A stretch of 64,000 nucleotides of DNA from Bryobacteraceae bacterium (GTDB lineage: Bacteria > Acidobacteriota > Terriglobia > Bryobacterales > Bryobacteraceae). The DNA lies in NCBI GenBank assembly GCA_026129905.1, contig JAHCHE010000003.1:186001-250000 (forward strand), in the 5' to 3' direction. The position numbers and the translations under genes were made by a program. The notes under the pieces are model-generated. The model was not told the origin of the DNA, ran no database searches, and was given only the letters and a program-made list of their open reading frames with translations. This document shows positions 1 through 9,439 of this stretch, in pieces (position 1 is the first letter of the stretch; every line of letters starts with the position of its first letter).

Positions 1-1078
1 CCAGCCGGTCCCCGAAGGCCGGATCTCCCAGGATGGCGGCCAGCCATTCCAGCGAGAACATGCCTTCGACGACGGCGCAAAGCTCGGTGCCTTGCGAGGG
101 GTCGCGGCCGGCGTAGTGCTCGTCGCCGCTGTGGACCCCGGTCGGCATCAGGTGATAGCGGTCCATGACGTCCAGAAGCTGATAAATGGCCCTCTTATCG
201 GTCTCCTCCCCGGAGATCTGCCACCACACGGCGGAAGTCTTCATCGCCATCGCGTTGTTCACGACGTGGCTCCGGAGACTCGCCTCCTTCCGGCTCTTGA
301 TCTTGCCCGGAAACTCGAATTTGGCAAAATGCCCGTTCCAGTCGAAGCTCTGCTTGTGAAGTTCGCGAGCCAGTTCCAGCAGCTTCTCATCGCCGGTGCG
401 GTTGTACAGCCAGACGATGCTAAGGATCTCCTCGGCCCAGCGCATCTGCGCCCATTGAACCAGTGGCCGTTCGGCGGCGTGCTTGAGGTGGTGATGGAAA
501 TAGCGCGTCATCACCGGAATCACTCGCGGGTCGTTGGTGACTTCCTGGTACTGCGTCAGCACTTTCAGCATCACCATGTTGGGCCACCAGTCCGTGTTCT
601 GCCACTGGGCCGCGAACCTTCCCTTGGCGGGGTCCGGCCCGATGGCGCCGTCTTCCCGCTGGTTTTCCAGGGTCCAGTCCACCCACTTCTTCGCTTTCGC
701 GATCAGGCGTTCGTCTTCCAGGAGATGGGCCAGGGGAAGCAATCCGTCGAGATAGTACGGACCCCGCTCCCAGCTTTCACCCTTTCCGCCCAGCCAGCCG
801 CTGTCGGGGCCGACGTCCGGCCAAAACTCGTCCAGGTGGCCGGATAGCCCATTGGCCTGGATCTGCAATTGGTTTCGCAGCCATCCTCGTGGTTTCACGG
901 CGCCGAGGGGCAGCGGGGCAAAGGCTTGCTTGTGCACCGGCGCTTTGTTCCAATGGACCTCGGTTGCCGGCGCGTTCGGCGTGATCCCGGCCGATCTCGG
1001 CGCTTCCGAGCATCCCGTCAAGGCGGTAACCAAGGCGGCCATTACAGGGACGGCGATTCGCTCGCGTATCGTTCGCAA
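1..1078 (-). CDS. GH127-like (DUF1680) lipoprotein glycosidase, 5' part; runs off left edge
   Basis: An open frame enters from the left edge and is read leftward from a TTG at 1078. The TTG is preceded by AAGGAG about 9 nt upstream. The N-terminus has arginines, a short hydrophobic stretch and a TALTGCS lipobox, so it is probably a lipoprotein; starting at the internal ATG (1042) would lose the basic part of the signal. About 359 codons are visible, with GPYYLDGLLPLAHLL, repeated Trp-rich helices and a TDWWPNMVMLK segment, which fit the (alpha/alpha)6 barrel of beta-L-arabinofuranosidase-like GH127/DUF1680 proteins. These release arabinofuranosyl or related sugars from plant polysaccharides. 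The C-terminal part with the catalytic Cys/Glu region is outside the window, so activity and exact subfamily cannot be judged. Confidence 0.7.
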   Translation of the reverse strand, partial: MRTIRERIAVPVMAALVTALTGCSEAPRSAGITPNAPATEVHWNKAPVHKQAFAPLPLGAVKPRGWLRNQLQIQANGLSGHLDEFWPDVGPDSGWLGGKGESWERGPYYLDGLLPLAHLLEDERLIAKAKKWVDWTLENQREDGAIGPDPAKGRFAAQWQNTDWWPNMVMLKVLTQYQEVTNDPRVIPVMTRYFHHHLKHAAERPLVQWAQMRWAEEILSIVWLYNRTGDEKLLELARELHKQSFDWNGHFAKFEFPGKIKSRKEASLRSHVVNNAMAMKTSAVWWQISGEETDKRAIYQLLDVMDRYHLMPTGVHSGDEHYAGRDPSQGTELCAVVEGMFSLEWLAAILGDPAFGDRL

Positions 1079-1188
1079 TTTGTATCACTCCTTGTTGCTT
1101 GCCGCAGCGACATCCTGGCGTCGCAACGCATCGCGCGATTAAGGGGCGTGCCTGGCGCGGCCAGGCCCGATTCCGATGATACTTGCTC

Positions 1189-4100
1189 TTAGAAACTGAG
1201 ACGAGCTCCGAGCTGGATCACGCGGGGCCGGAACTGCGACGTCGACCGGCCGAAATTGCTGTTGTTCATATCGCCAGTGACATTCCGCAAGTTCACGCGG
1301 TTGAGCACGTTGAAGAACTCGAAGCGAAGCTGGAGGTTCACCTGTTCCGTCAGCGGGAACCTCTTGAGGACCCCGACGTCGCCGTTGATCATTCCCGGAC
1401 CTCGATAGTACATGCGCGGCAGGTTCCCGAGCGTTCCGGGAGTGGGCAACGGAAAGTCGCTAACCCGGAACAGACCATTCAGGTACTGCTGCCGGCTGTG
1501 CGAACCGGTGAAATCCGTCGACGGCATATTCGGGATATCCCAATTCACGCCGTCGGCGTTGAAATCGCCGCTGTTGGGCAGCAGGCCGGTTACTTTGCCG
1601 TCGGCGTCGCGCACCGGACGGAACGGCGCGGTCGAGATGACGTTGAACGGAGGGCCGCTCTGCACCATCCAAAGAGTGCTGAGCTGCCAGCCGCCCAGAG
1701 GCATTCGCAGGGCGCCCGATTTCGGTCCCGGCAGATCGAAGACGCCGCTCAGGGAGAACCGATGCCGGAAGTCCCAGTCGGCCGCCGCCTTGAACTGCTC
1801 CAGGTTGTGTTGTGACGGCGTAGCGTAGCCGGGATCGCGGTTGACCCGGGAGCCGGCCTGCCCGAAGTCTTCCGTCTTCGAAAAGGTGTACGAACTCTGG
1901 AAATTGGCGCCCCGCCACCGGCTGCGTAAGCTCAAGATCATCGCATTGTAGGTGATCTCGTTCAGATTGGATTCAAAAAAGATCGTCCCGAAACTGCTGT
2001 GCAGGCGATCGAACGACCCGTCCAGCAGATCGCCGGCGAATCGGTTGAAGTCCGTCCCGATGATCCCGCCCGTGGTTTTCGAGCCGCTGTACATCGCCCC
2101 GGCGACGAACTCGCCAAGCTTTCGCTCGACGCCGATGTTCCAGATGTAGGTGTCCGACGGCCGCAGGTACCGGTCCAGCGCTCCCGTGCTGGAGCGTATT
2201 CCTTCGAGCCCGCCGTATTCGTTCACGCCGTAGGCAGGCAATTGCGGAAGCGTCCATCCAAACGGAAATTCACTCGAAGTGCCCAGCGAGAACACGGGAG
2301 GCGTGGGATCGCCGCGCGTGAGAGCCAGCCGCAGCAGGCCCGGCGGATTGCCCCGGATGCGGTTCGCCTCGCCCAGCGGGATCCAGTCGTGGTAGAGGCC
2401 AAAACCGCCGCGCAGCGCCCATTCGCCGTTTCGCGTCGGGTCCCACGCGAAGCCCACTCGAGGACTCCAGACGTTGGTGATGCGGCCGTCATAGACGCCG
2501 CTGTCGACGTCGACGAATCGCGCTTGCGCAAATGCCGCGTTAATTGCCGCCGGCGAGTCCAGGTCCTTGAACCTGGCGGGCAGGACAGCATTGCCGAGCG
2601 GGACGCCCTTGTCTCTGTTTCGGGTGATGTTGCCGTAGTCGTCCCATCGGACGCCGAGACTCAGCGTCAGGTTCGGTTTCACTTTCCACTCGTCCTGCAC
2701 GAAGAAGCCGAACGTGCTCATCCGGTGTTCATATCCGCCGGGGCCTTCCCGGCCGGTAAGCGGATCGATCTGCGGCCCGCCTTGGGAGAAGGGATCGTCC
2801 GTAACGAGTTCGAGCAGATTCAGAAACCGAAAGCTGGTGCGGCCGTTCACGCCATTGAACAGGGCGTCGTCATTACCGCTCCACGCCTGGAATCCAAACT
2901 TGAGACTGTGCGAGCCCTTGATGACGCTGACCACGTTCCTCCAGTTGTAATTGTTCTGAATGAACGTGGCAGGTCCCCACGGAGGAGCGATTCCCTGGTT
3001 CATGCCGTCGACGCTGATATCGGGAATGTACTGGGGAATGGACGGGTCCAAACCGGAATTCCCGAGAACCTTGATCCAGCCAAAGCTGAACTCGTTCAGC
3101 ACGGCTGGAGAGAAGGTGTGCGTCCAGTTCGCCTGGACGGCGTGAGAGAGGTTATCGTTGACGGTCGAGAAGCCGCGCCGGAAATTGACCGCTTCCGTGT
3201 CGAGGGTGGTGTCGTAGTAATTGAAGTAAAGCCGGTCGTTCCCATTGTTGAGGTACTGGTCGGCGCGGATATTGAACTGAAGCGCGTTGCGGAACGGCGC
3301 CGGTTTGGCCGTACCCTCCATGATCATGGGCATGTCGCAGGGGATGCCGTAAGTCGCCGTCGTCCCGCATCCGTTGGCGCCCGTCCCGAACACGGTTGCC
3401 GCCGTTTGCGCCACCCGCGTCGTCACGAGACCCTCCACCGGCCGGTCGGTCAAAACCTTTGTGCCGATCGAATCCGGAAACCTCTGCTGCGCCCACCGGA
3501 CGAAATCCGGGCTCTCGAATGTCCGCACCGTGTCCGACGCGGACACGTTCGACCGCAGCGCCTCGAACGATCCGAAGAAGAACGTCTTGTTGCGGCCGTC
3601 GTAAACCTTCGGAATGAAGACCGGACCGCCCAACGTCCCATTGAACAGGTGCCTCTTGAACGGTTCGCGCCCCGCAGCGAAAACGGTCCGCGCCCACATG
3701 TCCTGATTGGTGAAGTAGTAGCTGCCGGTGCCGCGGAGCGAATTCGTACCGGACTTCGTGGTCACCGCGACTTGAATGGAACTGGAAACGCCGTTTTCCA
3801 CGCTGAACGTATTCGTCTGAATCGCCACCTCCTGCACCGAATCGGGATTCGGCGCCAGGTTCGTGACGCCTTGGATGATGTTGCTGGTCACGTTCAGTCC
3901 ATCGATCGAATAATGATTGCCCGACGAGTTCCTCCCGTTGCCGCTGGAATCGATCGTGGTTTCCGTGGAGAAGTTGTCGGGCGCGTCGCCGGGAGCGCCT
4001 CCGCCGACGCTCCCATAGCCGGTGACGCCGGGGGCCACGGCGGATAGGCCCAGCATGTTCCGGCTGGGCAGAGGCAGATCGTTAAGCGTGGCCGTCTCGA

Positions 4101-4509
4101 TGGTCGCCTGCGTGCGGGAGTCCGACGTCGCCAGCACGGGCGCTTCCGATGTGATCTCAATGCGCTCGGTCGCCTGCTGAATCTCCAGTCGGAACGGAAC
4201 ATCCGCCGTCTGCGCCGTCAACAGAGCAACGGCGATCCTCTGCGGCTGAAAGCCCGCCGCGTCGGCGATCACCTCGTAGTTGCCGGGCGCCAGGCTGCTG
4301 AAGCGGTAGACGCCGGATGCAGCCGTCTCGGTGGCCCGCTCCACTTTTGTACCGACATTGACCAGCGTGACCTTAACGCCGGGAACCACCGCGCCCGATG
4401 CATCCTGCACCACGCCGGTGATGTTGCTGCTGAACTGCGCGCCGCAAGGAACGGCGCATGCCAGCGCCAGCAGCGCCGTTAATAGATGCAACTGCCGATC
4501 GCGTCTCAT
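1189..4509 (-). CDS. Oar-like TonB-dependent receptor with N-terminal carboxypeptidase-regulatory-like domain
   Basis: A 1106-aa outer-membrane protein. The frame is open further upstream, but ATG 4509 has an AGGGGGG ribosome site and starts a signal peptide (MRRDRQLHLLTALLALA, cut near CGAQ). Residues about 28-110 form a CarboxypepD_reg-like beta-sandwich (ITGVVQDASGAVVPGVKV). A plug domain follows (about 120-240, with SRNMLGLSAVAPGV), then a long barrel ending in LGARLSF, the C-terminal aromatic outer-membrane signal. Length and order match the Oar-like receptors that are greatly expanded in Acidobacteriota and are thought to import large carbohydrate or peptide ligands; the ligand here is unknown. 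A good promoter lies at 4632-4661. The gene is divergent from the MFS transporter and next to the GH127-like gene, so sugar uptake is a reasonable guess. Confidence 0.9.
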   Translation of the reverse strand: MRRDRQLHLLTALLALACAVPCGAQFSSNITGVVQDASGAVVPGVKVTLVNVGTKVERATETAASGVYRFSSLAPGNYEVIADAAGFQPQRIAVALLTAQTADVPFRLEIQQATERIEITSEAPVLATSDSRTQATIETATLNDLPLPSRNMLGLSAVAPGVTGYGSVGGGAPGDAPDNFSTETTIDSSGNGRNSSGNHYSIDGLNVTSNIIQGVTNLAPNPDSVQEVAIQTNTFSVENGVSSSIQVAVTTKSGTNSLRGTGSYYFTNQDMWARTVFAAGREPFKRHLFNGTLGGPVFIPKVYDGRNKTFFFGSFEALRSNVSASDTVRTFESPDFVRWAQQRFPDSIGTKVLTDRPVEGLVTTRVAQTAATVFGTGANGCGTTATYGIPCDMPMIMEGTAKPAPFRNALQFNIRADQYLNNGNDRLYFNYYDTTLDTEAVNFRRGFSTVNDNLSHAVQANWTHTFSPAVLNEFSFGWIKVLGNSGLDPSIPQYIPDISVDGMNQGIAPPWGPATFIQNNYNWRNVVSVIKGSHSLKFGFQAWSGNDDALFNGVNGRTSFRFLNLLELVTDDPFSQGGPQIDPLTGREGPGGYEHRMSTFGFFVQDEWKVKPNLTLSLGVRWDDYGNITRNRDKGVPLGNAVLPARFKDLDSPAAINAAFAQARFVDVDSGVYDGRITNVWSPRVGFAWDPTRNGEWALRGGFGLYHDWIPLGEANRIRGNPPGLLRLALTRGDPTPPVFSLGTSSEFPFGWTLPQLPAYGVNEYGGLEGIRSSTGALDRYLRPSDTYIWNIGVERKLGEFVAGAMYSGSKTTGGIIGTDFNRFAGDLLDGSFDRLHSSFGTIFFESNLNEITYNAMILSLRSRWRGANFQSSYTFSKTEDFGQAGSRVNRDPGYATPSQHNLEQFKAAADWDFRHRFSLSGVFDLPGPKSGALRMPLGGWQLSTLWMVQSGPPFNVISTAPFRPVRDADGKVTGLLPNSGDFNADGVNWDIPNMPSTDFTGSHSRQQYLNGLFRVSDFPLPTPGTLGNLPRMYYRGPGMINGDVGVLKRFPLTEQVNLQLRFEFFNVLNRVNLRNVTGDMNNSNFGRSTSQFRPRVIQLGARLSF

Positions 4510-4631
4510 TGAATCCCCCCTTGCGACTGCCGGAGTTCCCTTGACTCCGCGTCGCACCGTTGTGAAAAAGAGCCATGCGTCCCGGACTCCCGGCTCCGAG
4601 GAAGTCCGTTTCGCCTTATTCGAATGAGACG

Positions 4632-4661
4632 ATTCTATTCCCCGCGCGCTACGCGCGTCAA
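4632..4661 (-). promoter_or_regulatory. Sigma-70-type promoter of the Oar-like receptor gene
   Basis: On the minus strand TTGACG (4661-4656) and TAGAAT (4637-4632) are separated by 18 nt. Transcription would start near 4625, giving a leader of about 115 nt before ATG 4509. Confidence 0.6.
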
Positions 4662-4728
4662 GACTCGCCTCGGCCGCCCCAGGCGTCAGGCGTCGCGACT
4701 CGCGCGGTCGCTCGCGCCGCTCTCCGCT

Positions 4729-4734
4729 TACAAT
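4729..4734 (+). promoter_or_regulatory. -10 element (TACAAT) immediately before the MFS gene
   Basis: TACAAT ends 7 nt before ATG 4742 and overlaps the alternative ATG 4733. No Shine-Dalgarno is visible. This favours ATG 4742 on a leaderless transcript. Confidence 0.5.
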
Positions 4735-4741
4735 GGTGCGA

Positions 4742-6076
4742 ATGGTCAGCCCCGCTTCTCCCGTCAAACGGACGCGCTACGCCGTCGCGGCCGTGGTTAT
4801 GCAGATTCTGCTGGGCGTGCTCTATTCCTGGTCGGTGTTTCGCGGACCGCTGGCGCAGTTGTACGGGTGGAGCAAGGCCCAGACCATCGCGCCGTATCGC
4901 TACTCGCTGCTCGTCTTCGCCGCCGGCATGATCGTCGCCGGCTTCTGGCAGGACCGCAAGGGTCCGCGCATTGTCGCCAGCGTCGGCGGCTTCCTGCTGG
5001 GAACCGGCTGCCTGCTGGCGGCCCGCATCGGGGACACCGTCGAGGGACTTGTGCTGGCCTACGGCGTGGTAGCCGGACTCGGCGTCGGCTTCGCCTACGT
5101 GACGCCGATTGCCACCTGCATCAAGTGGTTTCCCGACAAGCGCGGCATGATCGTCGGCCTGGCCGTGATGGGCTTCGGCGTCGGACCGCTGGTCTTCGGA
5201 CCGCTGCTCGAAATGCTGATCGGCGCCGACCCCGAGAGATTCCGCCAAACCGTTCCGCGGGCTTTTCTGATCCTGGCCGCCATCTTTTATGTCGGCGTGA
5301 TCGGGGCGGCCCAGTTCTTCCGCGTCCCGCCCGCCGGCTGGCGTCCCGAGGGGTGGAGTCCGCCCACCGGCAGGGCGGCGGCCGGCGTTTCTCCGCGCGG
5401 CATGCTCTCCTCCTGGCAGTTCTATGCGGTCTGGCTGGTGTATTTCCTCGGCACGTCCGTCGGCCTCACCGCCATCGGCGAAGCCACCCCGTTGCTGCAG
5501 GAGATGGCCCGGACCACCGCCGTCATGTCGGCCGGCGCGGCCTTGGGCGTCATGAGCGTCTTCAACGGCGTCGGCCGCCTCGCCTGGGGCAGCGTGTCCG
5601 ACCGGCTCGGCCGCAAAACCGCGGTCCTGGCCATGTTCGCCGTCTCGGTGGCCGCCTGCCTCGGCTTTCTGCGTTCCGCCTCGGGATTCTGGCCGTTGCT
5701 GGCCGGGCTGTGTCTGGCCGCGTTCGCCTATGGCGGCTATCTCGCGCTGATGCCGTCCATCACCGCCGACTATTACGGTCCAAAGCACGTCGGCGCCAAC
5801 TACGGGCTCGTGTTCACGGCCTGGGGCATTTGCGGCTTTCTGGTTCCGGGCTACTTCGCGGGCATCATGGACCGCGCCCGGCTGGCGGCCAACCTCGCAG
5901 CCGGCTACAGCGAAGTGTACCTGAAACTCGCGGTCCTGGCGCTGCTCGGGGCGGCGCTCACCGCGGCCCTGCGTCCGCCCCGGCGGGAGCTCGAAGTAAA
6001 CCTGGAAGCCGGTCAGCTTCCGGTTGGCGAAGCCTCCTCGCCGTCCAGCAGGCAGACGTCCGGCAGTCCGCGGTAA
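4742..6076 (+). CDS. MFS transporter, oxalate:formate antiporter (OFA/OxlT-like) family
   Basis: A polytopic inner-membrane protein of 444 aa (447 from the alternative ATG 4733) with about 12 hydrophobic segments. YGWSKAQTIAPYRYS after the first helix, the DRKGPR loop between helices 2 and 3, and RLAWGSVSDRLGRKT in the second half are the repeated MFS loop signatures of the OFA group. OFA members exchange small carboxylates such as oxalate/formate or lactate/pyruvate; the substrate here cannot be read from the sequence. The gene stands alone, divergent from the Oar-like receptor and convergent with the TPR gene. No metabolic partner such as formyl-CoA transferase or oxalyl-CoA decarboxylase is visible nearby. 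Confidence 0.85.
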   Translation: MVSPASPVKRTRYAVAAVVMQILLGVLYSWSVFRGPLAQLYGWSKAQTIAPYRYSLLVFAAGMIVAGFWQDRKGPRIVASVGGFLLGTGCLLAARIGDTVEGLVLAYGVVAGLGVGFAYVTPIATCIKWFPDKRGMIVGLAVMGFGVGPLVFGPLLEMLIGADPERFRQTVPRAFLILAAIFYVGVIGAAQFFRVPPAGWRPEGWSPPTGRAAAGVSPRGMLSSWQFYAVWLVYFLGTSVGLTAIGEATPLLQEMARTTAVMSAGAALGVMSVFNGVGRLAWGSVSDRLGRKTAVLAMFAVSVAACLGFLRSASGFWPLLAGLCLAAFAYGGYLALMPSITADYYGPKHVGANYGLVFTAWGICGFLVPGYFAGIMDRARLAANLAAGYSEVYLKLAVLALLGAALTAALRPPRRELEVNLEAGQLPVGEASSPSSRQTSGSPR

Positions 6077-6166
6077 GTATACATTCCGATCTTTGCACCG
6101 TTTGCTTTCCGCTTCGCTGATTCCCACCCGGCGTGGGCGTCCGAGGCTCGTCCGCCGCGCGCGCCG

Positions 6167-7606
6167 TCAGCGGTCGGTCTTAACCAGCCGGTAGCGATTC
6201 GTCTTCGCGTCGTCTTCCATTCCTTTGTCCAACTGCCCCCGGAGCCGCGTCATCAGCGCCGCGGCTTCCTCGGTCTTGCCGAGGCGGCGATAGCAACGCA
6301 TCAGTTGGTACGTCGCGGTGCGCTCGCCGGGTTCCAGCCTGACGGCTTCTTCGAATTGCCGGGCCGCGCCGGAAATGTCGTCCGTCTTCAGCAGAAGCTT
6401 GCCGAGTTCCACCCGCGCGGCCACTTCCCGCGGATCCGCGGCCACCGCCGCTTCCAGCGCTTTCCTCGCTTCGTCGAATTCCGCCTGCCCCGGAGCGACG
6501 CCTTTTTTCACAAGCGCCTGCGCGAGCAGGAGGTTCGTCACAGGGTCCGCGGGATGCTGCTTTATCTGTTGGCGAAGCCGTTTGATCGATTCGTCGATCC
6601 GGCCCGTTTCCTGCAATGTCAGGGTGCGGCCCATCCCGGCCGAGACTTCCTTCGGATCCAACGCCTCGGCCTTGGCGAACTCCGCCTCGGCCGCCTCGAA
6701 TTGACCGAGTTGGGCATGCATAACGCCGCGCATCGCCCGGATCCGCGACGATTGCGGGAGGTTCGCCGCACCGGCATCCAACACCTCCAGGCCGAGTTCG
6801 TACGAGCCATGCTCCATGCACAGGTCGGCGAGCGCAACATAATGGATTTCCTCGCCGGGGTACAGCGCGATGGCGCGTTTCAGCGTTTCCAGCGCCTCGG
6901 GCGTCTGGTGGCTCGCCCTGTAGGCATCGGCGAGCAGGGCCAAGACCTCGGCCCGCGGCGCATCGCCCGCCGCCAGGGGACGCAGGACCTCGATGGCCTC
7001 CTCGATCCGCTCCGCCTCGTAGAGCGCAACGCCCAATCCGTACCGCACCCGGTCTTCGCGGGGCGCCGCCTTCCACAGCTTTTCGAACACCCCGGCGGCT
7101 TTGGCCGGCTGCTTCACCTCCAGCAGGCAGTGGCCGTATCGCCATTGCCCGGCCAGGTCGTCGCGCAGCCGCGCCTCGGCCTGCTCGAAATGCGCCACCG
7201 CGGCATCGCAGTTCTGCGCATCGTAGGCCAGCGTGGCCATCATAGCGTGAGCCTCTTCGTTCCCCGGCTGAATCGAAAGTATCCGCCCGAGCGTTAAGCC
7301 GGCCTGCGGGTCTTTCCGCTCGAACTCGATTTGCGCGGCCCCCAGCAGCGGCGCCAGCAGATCGGGCTTCAGCCTGGCCGCTTCGCGAAACGACCGCAGC
7401 GCCTCGTCGTAGTGCCCCGAACTGGCGAAGGCAATGCCTTGCATCGTCCACAACTGGGGATTGCCAGGCGCAGTCTCGATCAGCGGCCGCAGTATCTCGA
7501 TCGCGCGGTCGAACTCGGCGTTGCGGAGAGCCGTTACCGCGTCTTGGAGCGAATGTTGCTGCGCGAAGGCGCCAAGGCCAAGCAGAATCGCGAGAACCCG
7601 GAACAT
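6167..7606 (-). CDS. Secreted/periplasmic TPR-repeat protein
   Basis: A 479-aa protein with an N-terminal signal (MFRVLAILLGLGAFAQQ), so probably exported. Nearly the whole mature chain is tetratricopeptide repeats of about 34 residues with the usual A-G-Y/F-A-P pattern, for example GHYDEALRSFREAARLKPD, GQFEAAEAEFAKAEALDPK and DISGAARQFEEAVRLEP. TPR arrays are protein-binding scaffolds and no catalytic domain is visible. The ATG lies 4 nt beyond the stop of the upstream CRTAC1-like gene, so the two are almost certainly co-transcribed and probably translationally coupled. CRTAC1-like/TPR pairs are common in Acidobacteriota, but their shared function is unknown. Confidence 0.85.
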   Translation of the reverse strand: MFRVLAILLGLGAFAQQHSLQDAVTALRNAEFDRAIEILRPLIETAPGNPQLWTMQGIAFASSGHYDEALRSFREAARLKPDLLAPLLGAAQIEFERKDPQAGLTLGRILSIQPGNEEAHAMMATLAYDAQNCDAAVAHFEQAEARLRDDLAGQWRYGHCLLEVKQPAKAAGVFEKLWKAAPREDRVRYGLGVALYEAERIEEAIEVLRPLAAGDAPRAEVLALLADAYRASHQTPEALETLKRAIALYPGEEIHYVALADLCMEHGSYELGLEVLDAGAANLPQSSRIRAMRGVMHAQLGQFEAAEAEFAKAEALDPKEVSAGMGRTLTLQETGRIDESIKRLRQQIKQHPADPVTNLLLAQALVKKGVAPGQAEFDEARKALEAAVAADPREVAARVELGKLLLKTDDISGAARQFEEAVRLEPGERTATYQLMRCYRRLGKTEEAAALMTRLRGQLDKGMEDDAKTNRYRLVKTDR

Positions 7607-7610
7607 CCGT

Positions 7611-9395
7611 TCACTCCGTTGCGTCGCCGCGACGGCGCTCCCCCTCGCGTATCGTCAGCAGACGGTTCGCCTTGACGCCCTCGAAGGTTTCGCGCAGACC
7701 GCCGGGCCAGCGGACCTCCACGTCCGCCGATTCGGATTTTCCCAAACCGAAGTGCAGCCGCCGGTCGCACGCCGAATAGAAACTCTGCTGGCCGAGGACG
7801 GCCTGCGCCTGCCGGCGATCGCCGTACTTCACCACCACCACCGCGCCGATCGCGCTTCGGTTCGACTTCGCGCCCTCCAACTGCACCTTCAACCAGTGAT
7901 TCTCCGATTTCAGATCGTTACGCAGCAACGACGGCAACTCGTTCAGATTCACGATCAGAATGTCCGTGTCGCCGTCGTTGTCGTAGTCTCCGAACGCCAC
8001 GCCGCGGCTACAATGGCTGCTGGCGATTGCGGCGCCGGCCTCCTCGAACAACTGCTCGAACCTGCCGCGCCCAAGGCTCCGGAACAGAACACGCGGGGTC
8101 TTCAACGGCAGGTTCGGCAGCTTCGCCTCGAGCTCGGGATACACGTCTCCGGTCACCCAGAACAAATCGGGCAGGCCGTCGTTGTCCAGGTCGTGGATCC
8201 CGCCGCCCCAGCTTACGAAGCGCGTTTCCACCCCCAGTCCCGTGGCGAACGTCACGTCCTGAAAATCGCCCTTGCCGTCGTTGCGGTACAGAATCGGCGT
8301 GTCGCCGGAAAAATGGGTCTTCAGAATGTCCAGGTGGCCATCGAGGTCGAAATCCCCGACGCCGACGCCCATGCCCGCCTGCTCCATTCCGTCGTCGCTC
8401 AAAGCCACGCCCCGGAGCAAACCCTCTTCCTCAAAGGTCCCGTCGCGCTGGTTGATGAACAGCAGGCTCGGCGTGCTGTCGCAGGCGACGTAGATGTCCA
8501 CCCAGCCGTCGCCGTCGAAATCCGCGGCCACCGCCGTCAAACCATAGCCTGGCTCGGCTTTCGCGATTCCGGCCGCGGCCGTCACGTCGGCGAACGCGCC
8601 GTCGCCCCGGTTGCGATACAACGAGTGGCTTGCCTTGGGCAGACCGCGCGGTCCGCAGTGGACCTGCACGCCTTTCCAGTTGCAATTGGCCTGTCCCTTC
8701 CGCGGCGTCCTGGAGAAATCGAAATCCAGGTAGCGCGAAACGAACAGGTCCAGGTGGCCGTCCCGGTCGTAGTCCAGGAACGTGCATCCCGCGCCCCAAA
8801 GATCCTTCGCCGTCTTCAAACCGGCCGCGGCCGTAACGTCCGTGAACTTGCCGTCGCCGTCGTTGCGGTACAGCGCGTTCTGTCCGAAGTACGTGACGAA
8901 CAGATCCTCGTCCCCGTCGTTGTCGTAATCCCCGACGGTGACGCCCGAGGCCCAGCCGGCGCGTTCCAGCCCGGAACCCGCCGTGACGTCGGCGAAAGTC
9001 CCGTCGCGATTGTTCCTGTAGAGCCGGTTGACGGCCCCCTCCGGCGCGCCTTCCAGCCGTGTGCCGCTGGGCAGGAAGACGTCGATCCAGCCGTCGTTGT
9101 TGTAGTCGAAGAATGCCGCGCCGGAGCCGATGGCCTCCAACACGTAATCGCGGCCGGTGACGCCGCCATAGACTACCGGATGCCGCAGACCCGCCTCGGC
9201 CGCGACATCGGTGAACCGGGCGTAGAAGGGCAACCCCGACGCCTTCCCTCGCGGCGCCGGCTTTACGCCCCGGGACGCCATTCCTTCCATGCCCTGCGCC
9301 GACAACCCTGGAGCGGTCAATATCGCCAGCAGCGATGCCTGGACCAGAACGAAGGGTCGGAAAGATGCGCCGAAAGGCCGCGCGGCGTAGGTCAC
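7611..9395 (-). CDS. CRTAC1-like exported protein with VCBS/FG-GAP repeats and C-terminal ASPIC/UnbV domain
   Basis: A 594-aa protein read from GTG 9395. The frame is open further upstream, but this start has TAGAAT 7 nt before it and begins a signal peptide (hydrophobic stretch VLVQASLLAILTAPGLSAQ). Residues about 60-440 hold calcium-binding-type VCBS/FG-GAP repeats (YNNDGWIDVFLPSG, DYDNDGDEDLFVTYFG, DFDGDGWVDIYVACD), which should fold as a beta-propeller. The C-terminus (about 510-585, from IGAVVVVKYGD through VRWPGGLRETF) is the ASPIC/UnbV domain. The family is abundant in Acidobacteriota and Planctomycetota and related to vertebrate cartilage acidic protein 1; its role is unknown, with extracellular adhesion or matrix binding assumed. 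It is coupled to the downstream TPR gene. Confidence 0.88.
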   Translation of the reverse strand: MTYAARPFGASFRPFVLVQASLLAILTAPGLSAQGMEGMASRGVKPAPRGKASGLPFYARFTDVAAEAGLRHPVVYGGVTGRDYVLEAIGSGAAFFDYNNDGWIDVFLPSGTRLEGAPEGAVNRLYRNNRDGTFADVTAGSGLERAGWASGVTVGDYDNDGDEDLFVTYFGQNALYRNDGDGKFTDVTAAAGLKTAKDLWGAGCTFLDYDRDGHLDLFVSRYLDFDFSRTPRKGQANCNWKGVQVHCGPRGLPKASHSLYRNRGDGAFADVTAAAGIAKAEPGYGLTAVAADFDGDGWVDIYVACDSTPSLLFINQRDGTFEEEGLLRGVALSDDGMEQAGMGVGVGDFDLDGHLDILKTHFSGDTPILYRNDGKGDFQDVTFATGLGVETRFVSWGGGIHDLDNDGLPDLFWVTGDVYPELEAKLPNLPLKTPRVLFRSLGRGRFEQLFEEAGAAIASSHCSRGVAFGDYDNDGDTDILIVNLNELPSLLRNDLKSENHWLKVQLEGAKSNRSAIGAVVVVKYGDRRQAQAVLGQQSFYSACDRRLHFGLGKSESADVEVRWPGGLRETFEGVKANRLLTIREGERRRGDATE

Positions 9396-9402
9396 TGCCG
9401 CG

Positions 9403-9408
9403 ATTCTA
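9403..9408 (-). promoter_or_regulatory. -10 element (TAGAAT) before the CRTAC1-like gene
   Basis: TAGAAT on the minus strand ends 7 nt before GTG 9395. There is no convincing ribosome site, so the message is probably leaderless. Confidence 0.45.
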
Positions 9409-9439
9409 ACACCTCGTCCGGGCGGCCTATGAAAGGCGC

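Noticed and set aside
1999-4047. 682-codon open frame antisense to the Oar-like receptor
   Set aside because: Arg/Gly/Pro-rich translation without motifs, caused by GC-rich codon bias opposite a clearly conserved receptor gene.
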